Positions 60,490-64,000 of a stretch of DNA of 64,000 nt are shown in pieces. Position numbers and translations under genes: made by a program. Every line of letters starts with the position of its first letter. Positions within the stretch are counted from its first letter, which is position 1. Under the pieces are notes generated by a model, which was not told the DNA's origin, did no database searches, and was given only the letters and a program-made list of their open reading frames with translations. The stretch is taken from assembly GCA_017542305.1 (NCBI GenBank), contig JAFXXK010000004.1, positions 1-64,000 of the forward strand, given 5' to 3'. This DNA comes from a bacterium. Lineage in GTDB: Bacteria > Cyanobacteriota > Vampirovibrionia > Gastranaerophilales > Gastranaerophilaceae.

Positions 60490-61593
60490 ATGGAAACAAT
60501 TTGGGATAAATATGCTAAAGTTTTGGTTGATTATTCAACAGAAGTTAAAAAAGGTGATTTGGTTCAGATAAGAGCCACAAGTATTTATGCAAAAGATTTG
60601 GTAAAAGCTGTGTATAAACGAGTTTTGCAGCTTGGTGCTAACCCGATTTTAAGGACATCTTTTGAAGATTTTTCCGATATTTATCTTAAATATGCTTCGG
60701 ATGAACAGTTGGATTTTGTTGATGACATTATCAGACTTGAATATGAAAAAGTTAATAAATTTATTTCTATCGGTGCGCCGATGAATACAAAAAATCTTGC
60801 AAAAGCTGATATTAAAAAACTTGCGAGAAGAGGCAAAGCAACAAAATTTCTGTCGGAAGGTTTGATGAAACGTTCTGCGGAAGGTACTGCAAGCTGGGTT
60901 GTTGCCGATGTTCCTACTCACGCTCTTGCTCAGGAAGCAAAAATGTCGTTCGATGAATATTCGGAATTTTTGTTTAAGTCTTGTTATCTTGATTTGGATG
61001 ATCCCGTTGCCAAGTTAAAAGAGCTTGATGAAAGACAAACAAAATGGGCGAATTATTTAAACGGAGTAAAAAAATTACACATAATCGGCGACAGAACAGA
61101 TATTACATTCAACGTTGAAGGCAGAAAATGGATAAGCTGTTCGGGTAAAAATAATTATCCCGACGGTGAAGTTTTCACCTCTCCTGTTGAGGACGGCATT
61201 AACGGTGAAATTTATTTTGATTTTCCGCAAATATACCGAGGAAATGAGGCGCATGGTGTTCACCTTTGGATAGAAAACGGCAAGGTCGTAACCGCAAAAG
61301 CCGATAAAGGAGAGGATTATTTGAATGCTATGTTTGATATGGACGAGGGTTCTCGTGGTATCGGCGAAATTGCTATCGGTACAAACGAAGAAATTCAGGA
61401 TATTACGGGAAATATTCTTTTTGATGAAAAAATCGGCGGAGCTATTCACATGGCTGTCGGTGCATCTTATCCAGAAACCGGCGGCAAAAATGTATCCGGA
61501 CTGCATTGGGATTTAATCAAAAATATGAAAGACGGCGGTAAAATTTATGCCGATGATACTCTTATATACGAGAATGGAAAATTCTTAATATAA
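60490..61593 (+). CDS. Aminopeptidase, M29 family (AmpS/PepS-like)
   Basis: 367 residues, normal for M29. A cytosolic metal-dependent exo-peptidase that removes N-terminal residues. Seen: WDKYAKVLVDYSTEVKKGDLVQIRA at the start, the metal region SGKNNYPDGEVFTSPVEDGINGEI (the Glu of GEVFTSP), EDYLNAMFDMDEGSRGIGEIAIGTN and GGKNVSGLHWDLI (the His and Asp ligands) towards the end. AGGAGAG precedes the ATG. Unlinked to the other peptidase and peptide-uptake genes but probably in the same job. Confidence 0.92.
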   Translation: METIWDKYAKVLVDYSTEVKKGDLVQIRATSIYAKDLVKAVYKRVLQLGANPILRTSFEDFSDIYLKYASDEQLDFVDDIIRLEYEKVNKFISIGAPMNTKNLAKADIKKLARRGKATKFLSEGLMKRSAEGTASWVVADVPTHALAQEAKMSFDEYSEFLFKSCYLDLDDPVAKLKELDERQTKWANYLNGVKKLHIIGDRTDITFNVEGRKWISCSGKNNYPDGEVFTSPVEDGINGEIYFDFPQIYRGNEAHGVHLWIENGKVVTAKADKGEDYLNAMFDMDEGSRGIGEIAIGTNEEIQDITGNILFDEKIGGAIHMAVGASYPETGGKNVSGLHWDLIKNMKDGGKIYADDTLIYENGKFLI

Positions 61594-61615
61594 TACGTTT
61601 ATAGTATTTAAATAT

Positions 61616-61656
61616 TTATATACATATGTTATAATAGTAGTATGTATATAACATAT
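61616..61656. promoter_or_regulatory. Palindromic operator around -10 of HxlR gene
   Basis: Perfect 11-bp inverted repeat TTATATACATA (61616-61626) / TATGTATATAA (61641-61651), overlapped by a second repeat ATATGTTAT / ATAACATAT (ending 61656). The -10 TATAAT (61630-61635) lies between the arms, as expected for an autorepressor site. Confidence 0.65.
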
Positions 61657-61673
61657 AAAATTTGAGGTAATCT

Positions 61674-61997
61674 ATGGGAAAAGAGATTAAAATTCATGAT
61701 ACGATTGATTTATTTTTGTACCACCTTGATAACAAAACAAAAATAAAAATCATAAAATGTCTTTTATCTGGAACGAAATCTTTTGACGAACTTGCGAAGT
61801 ATACAAAATGTTTCCCCTGGTCATTGTGGTTCTTTTTAAAGGATTTAACAAAAAAGAAAATTATTACTACTGCAATCTACCCTGCAATACCCATAAGAAT
61901 TGAATATACATTAACCGGTTTTGGGGAATCATTTAAGCCGGCCATTAATTCCATGGTTGAATGGAGTTATTCATATAAAACCCATAGAATTGAATAA
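61674..61997 (+). CDS. HxlR-family transcriptional regulator
   Basis: 107 residues. Winged helix with the HxlR pattern: KTKIKIIKCLLSGTKSFDELAKYTKCFPWSLWFFLKDLTKKKIIT, then RIEYTLTGFGESFKPAINSMVEWSYSY. The canonical ligand or redox Cys is not obvious; one Cys lies before the recognition helix. GAGG precedes the ATG. A palindromic operator overlaps its promoter, so it is probably autoregulated. It may also control the stator-like pair downstream, which has its own promoter. Confidence 0.85.
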   Translation: MGKEIKIHDTIDLFLYHLDNKTKIKIIKCLLSGTKSFDELAKYTKCFPWSLWFFLKDLTKKKIITTAIYPAIPIRIEYTLTGFGESFKPAINSMVEWSYSYKTHRIE

Positions 61998-62036
61998 AAT
62001 CAATATAGTACAAATAGCCTAAATTATTGTAAAAAC

Positions 62037-62065
62037 TTGACCCTGTCTGTAAAATTTGTTACAAT
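62037..62065 (+). promoter_or_regulatory. Promoter of ZorAB-like pair
   Basis: TTGACC (62037-62042), a 17-nt spacer, TACAAT (62060-62065). Transcription would start near 62072, 24 nt before the ATG, with GGAG in between. Confidence 0.6.
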
Positions 62066-62095
62066 TTTTGTTGTGAGTATGGAGAATTTTATACT

Positions 62096-63001
62096 ATGGC
62101 AGGACTTTTAAAAATAATTACCGATATACCGATTTTGATTGTATTGAGTTTGTTTGTAGGCTCAGTTATTTATACACTCAGAAAATATTCTTTTGCAAAA
62201 AAGAATTTGAATATATTATTAGGTTTTTTCGGTAGTTTCAAAAAAACAGATTTGAATTTTAGATTCAAAGAAATTGATGAATGGATGACACATAATCCTT
62301 ATGTGTATGTACCGTGGATGGAATTTAAAAATACCTTGGTATTCTCTGAATCCATTGCGCTAAAAGGGCAGAATAACAACCTAACATATAAGGAAGTATC
62401 TTCAACTATTCAGTATATTCAGACAACGGTTGACCCGTTATATTTCTTTGACGAAGAATCACTTATAACTTCAAAATTCAATTATAAATTTATTCAGCAG
62501 GTATCAACGATTTTGACAGGTTGCGGACCGTTGTTCACATTCTTGAACATCGCATTGGCGTTCGGTAAGGTTGACTTTTCATCTCAGGCAAAAACCTTGT
62601 CATCATTGTCAGGATTTATCGGTTCCATGCAGACAGCTGCGTTGGTATCAGTTATTGCGGTATCATGTTCATTGATATTTATCATCGTTGAAAAGTTATC
62701 ATATAATAACTTGTGTAAAAAACCGATGTATGCGGTGCAAAATTCAATATCCAGACTGTTTGATAATATTTCATCCGAAAAATTCCTGCTTGAATTGTTA
62801 AAAGAAACAAAAATCCAAAACAATGCATTACAAAATCTAATCGGAGAATTACCTGAAAACTTTAAAATAGCATTAAATTCAGGTATTGCAAGTAATTTGG
62901 TGCCGTATTTAGAAAACCTGATTTACGGTATGAACTTACTGAATAAAAACATAAAAGAAGCTGTAAAAGGCAATAAAGATGATGTTGATGAATTATTCTA
63001 A
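62096..63001 (+). CDS. MotA/TolQ/ExbB-type proton channel, ZorA-like
   Basis: 301 residues with three TM helices (~8-27, ~130-155, ~180-205). The channel signature lies in TM2-TM3: STILTGCGPLFTFLNIALAFGKVDF...LSGFIGSMQTAALVSVIAVSCSLIFIIVEK, matching the ZorA/MotA pattern (a 'GxLGTFxGL' strand in TM2 and 'GMxTAFxTSxxGIxxSL.F' in TM3). A helical cytoplasmic tail of ~100 residues follows; ZorA of defence systems has a much longer tail. It works with the next gene as a stator. It is not the usual four-TM MotA. Confidence 0.78.
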   Translation: MAGLLKIITDIPILIVLSLFVGSVIYTLRKYSFAKKNLNILLGFFGSFKKTDLNFRFKEIDEWMTHNPYVYVPWMEFKNTLVFSESIALKGQNNNLTYKEVSSTIQYIQTTVDPLYFFDEESLITSKFNYKFIQQVSTILTGCGPLFTFLNIALAFGKVDFSSQAKTLSSLSGFIGSMQTAALVSVIAVSCSLIFIIVEKLSYNNLCKKPMYAVQNSISRLFDNISSEKFLLELLKETKIQNNALQNLIGELPENFKIALNSGIASNLVPYLENLIYGMNLLNKNIKEAVKGNKDDVDELF

Positions 63002-63016
63002 CGGAGAGAAATAACT

Positions 63017-63721
63017 TTGGCTATACATAAAAAAGGCGGCGGTGTCGCCGACGGCACAGACAATATATTCTGGACGACAATGTCAGACCTTATGTTAGGT
63101 CTGTGTATTGTATTCATGACATTGTTTATCTTAGCTATGACAGGGTTTACTCAACAAACCATTAAAGCTCAGCAGCAACAGGCTGAAACCGCTAAAAAAT
63201 TAACAGAAAAATTAAAAATCGAAAAAATAGATGCTGAAGTTGATATTTTCGGAAATGTAAAAATTTCTGATGTGGAACTGTTTGAAGTTGGCAGTTATAC
63301 ATTATCTGCAAAAGGTAAGAATTTCCTTAATAAATTTGCTCCTATATACATTGATACTATATTTGGTAACGAAGCTACTTTACAAAGTATTGATAATATT
63401 ATTGTTCAGGGGCATACAGACTCGCAGATGTTCAGAGGAGCAAAAACTCAAAATGAACAGTTTTCAAAAAATATGTTTTTAAGTCTGCAGCGTGCTTATG
63501 CTGTTCAGGATTATATGTTACTGCATACTCAGTATAATAAAAGGTATAATAAAAAATTACGCAAGCTGCTTATTGTGGAAGGTCGTTCTTATGCCGATCC
63601 GGTGTTAGATGCTAACGGTAACGAAGATTTGGCAAAGAGCAGACGTGTTGAATTAAAGTTAAAAGTAAAAGGAGCGAGCCTGACACAGATGCTCGGATTT
63701 GATTTTGGCGGACATAATTAA
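63017..63721 (+). CDS. OmpA/MotB-like stator subunit, ZorB-like
   Basis: 234 residues. One TM helix (~19-42: FWTTMSDLMLGLCIVFMTLFILAM) with D24 as the likely proton-carrying Asp, as in MotB and ZorB. A linker follows, then an OmpA-like peptidoglycan-binding domain (~100-220) with VQGHTDSQ, SLQRAYAVQDYM and LAKSRRVELKLK. AGAG lies before the start. It overlaps the next gene by ~17 bases if that gene starts at the TTG. The pair has no zorC, zorD or zorE next to it in this window. Confidence 0.82.
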   Translation: MAIHKKGGGVADGTDNIFWTTMSDLMLGLCIVFMTLFILAMTGFTQQTIKAQQQQAETAKKLTEKLKIEKIDAEVDIFGNVKISDVELFEVGSYTLSAKGKNFLNKFAPIYIDTIFGNEATLQSIDNIIVQGHTDSQMFRGAKTQNEQFSKNMFLSLQRAYAVQDYMLLHTQYNKRYNKKLRKLLIVEGRSYADPVLDANGNEDLAKSRRVELKLKVKGASLTQMLGFDFGGHN

Positions 63722-64000
63722 TGAACAATTTATATTAGAAACAATAAATATGGTGAAGTTACACAACCTTGATATAAGAACTGTAACTTTGGCTATAAGT
63801 TTGCGTGATTGTATAAATTCCGATATTGATGTTGTGTGCGAAAATATCAGAAATAAAATAAGAAAATATGCAAAAAATCTCGTAGCTTATGCAAATGAAT
63901 TGGAAAATGATTATTCTATTCCGATTATAAATAAACGTATATCGGTTACACCGATTTCCATTGTAGGCGAGGCTTGTGAAAATCCGGATTATGTAAAAAT
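63705..64000 (+). CDS. UPF0210 (PFL-family) protein, 5' end only
   Basis: The frame is open to the window end and reads EQFILETINMVKLHNLDIRTVTLAISLRDC..., then NKRISVTPISIVGEA. The order (FILETI-M...LDIRTVT-x-GISL-DCI, then NKR-SVTPIS) matches the UPF0210/DUF711 family from memory. The start is probably the TTG at 63705, within the ZorB-like gene; an internal ATG (63750) would cut off conserved residues. Members are cytosolic and of uncertain activity. Confidence 0.75.
   Translation, partial: MADIINEQFILETINMVKLHNLDIRTVTLAISLRDCINSDIDVVCENIRNKIRKYAKNLVAYANELENDYSIPIINKRISVTPISIVGEACENPDYVK

Noticed and set aside
62096-63721. Complete Zorya defence system
   Set aside because: Only ZorA- and ZorB-like genes are present; the next gene is a UPF0210 protein, not zorC, zorD or zorE. 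The pair is called ZorAB-like only.

Overview
The window is AT-rich bacterial chromosome with short intergenic gaps. The gene set is Gram-negative: lipid A (LpxA), a TolC-type outer-membrane protein and an OmpA/MotB-type protein. It combines flagellar-type export genes (fliO, fliP, fliQ, fliR and a FliM/FliN-like protein), prepilins of the FTLAEVLITLGIIGVVA type, and many exported TPR proteins. From memory this mix fits the gut non-photosynthetic cyanobacterial relatives (Gastranaerophilales / Melainabacteria / Vampirovibrionia). That placement is an inference; no rRNA or tRNA gene is present to support it.

Layout. 1-5.2 kb is an accessory island: a phage-MuF-type polymorphic toxin candidate with a colicin-M-like C-terminus, a 4-TM putative immunity protein, broken paralogues, REP-like hairpins, a beta-propeller protein and a zincin. 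5.4-10.3 kb is housekeeping: hypothetical-nagZ-dut-TM2-hom, an XRE regulator and pth. 10.3-13.1 kb holds small hypothetical genes (SprA-like HELAH protein, DUF2963-like protein, SemiSWEET-like protein) and an M20 peptidase. 13.3-26.5 kb holds a GT2-GT9-GT8 triple glycosyltransferase, a DAACS symporter with ileS, folK with a YhiN-type flavoprotein, a flavin reductase-rubredoxin, a DegT-like gene, malQ and a TPR/NHL protein. 26.6-35.2 kb, minus strand, holds an oligopeptide ABC importer without ATPases, mgtC, deoC, metF, a BlaI-type repressor and exported proteins. 35.3-45 kb holds an orphan histidine kinase, xerC, a large TPR protein, hpf, GT2, TIGR02757 and small unknowns. 45-49 kb is a MarR-controlled aminotransferase/hydrolase cluster. 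49-55.4 kb holds a TolC-like protein, a prepilin behind a poly-G tract, and the flagellar export genes. 55.5-64 kb holds aroQ, a PPTase, lpxA, a calpain-like protease, an M29 aminopeptidase, an HxlR regulator, a ZorA/ZorB-like proton-channel pair and the start of a UPF0210 gene.

How it works together. Much of the window is ordinary metabolism: folate and one-carbon (folK, metF), the homoserine branch (hom), peptidoglycan and glycan turnover (nagZ, malQ), and peptide import and breakdown (opp-like genes, M20, M29). Four things stand out. (1) The MuF/colicin-M-like toxin gene has a 4-TM neighbour with its own promoter inside the toxin terminator. (2) A prepilin's best start lies behind an 11-G tract that puts it one base out of frame, which looks like a phase-variation switch in the OFF state. 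(3) At least a dozen genes carry a -10 hexamer exactly 6-7 nt before the start codon and no Shine-Dalgarno, which predicts widespread leaderless transcription. (4) A two-gene ZorAB-like stator stands alone behind an HxlR regulator.

No tRNA, rRNA, CRISPR array, complete insertion sequence or replication origin was recognised.
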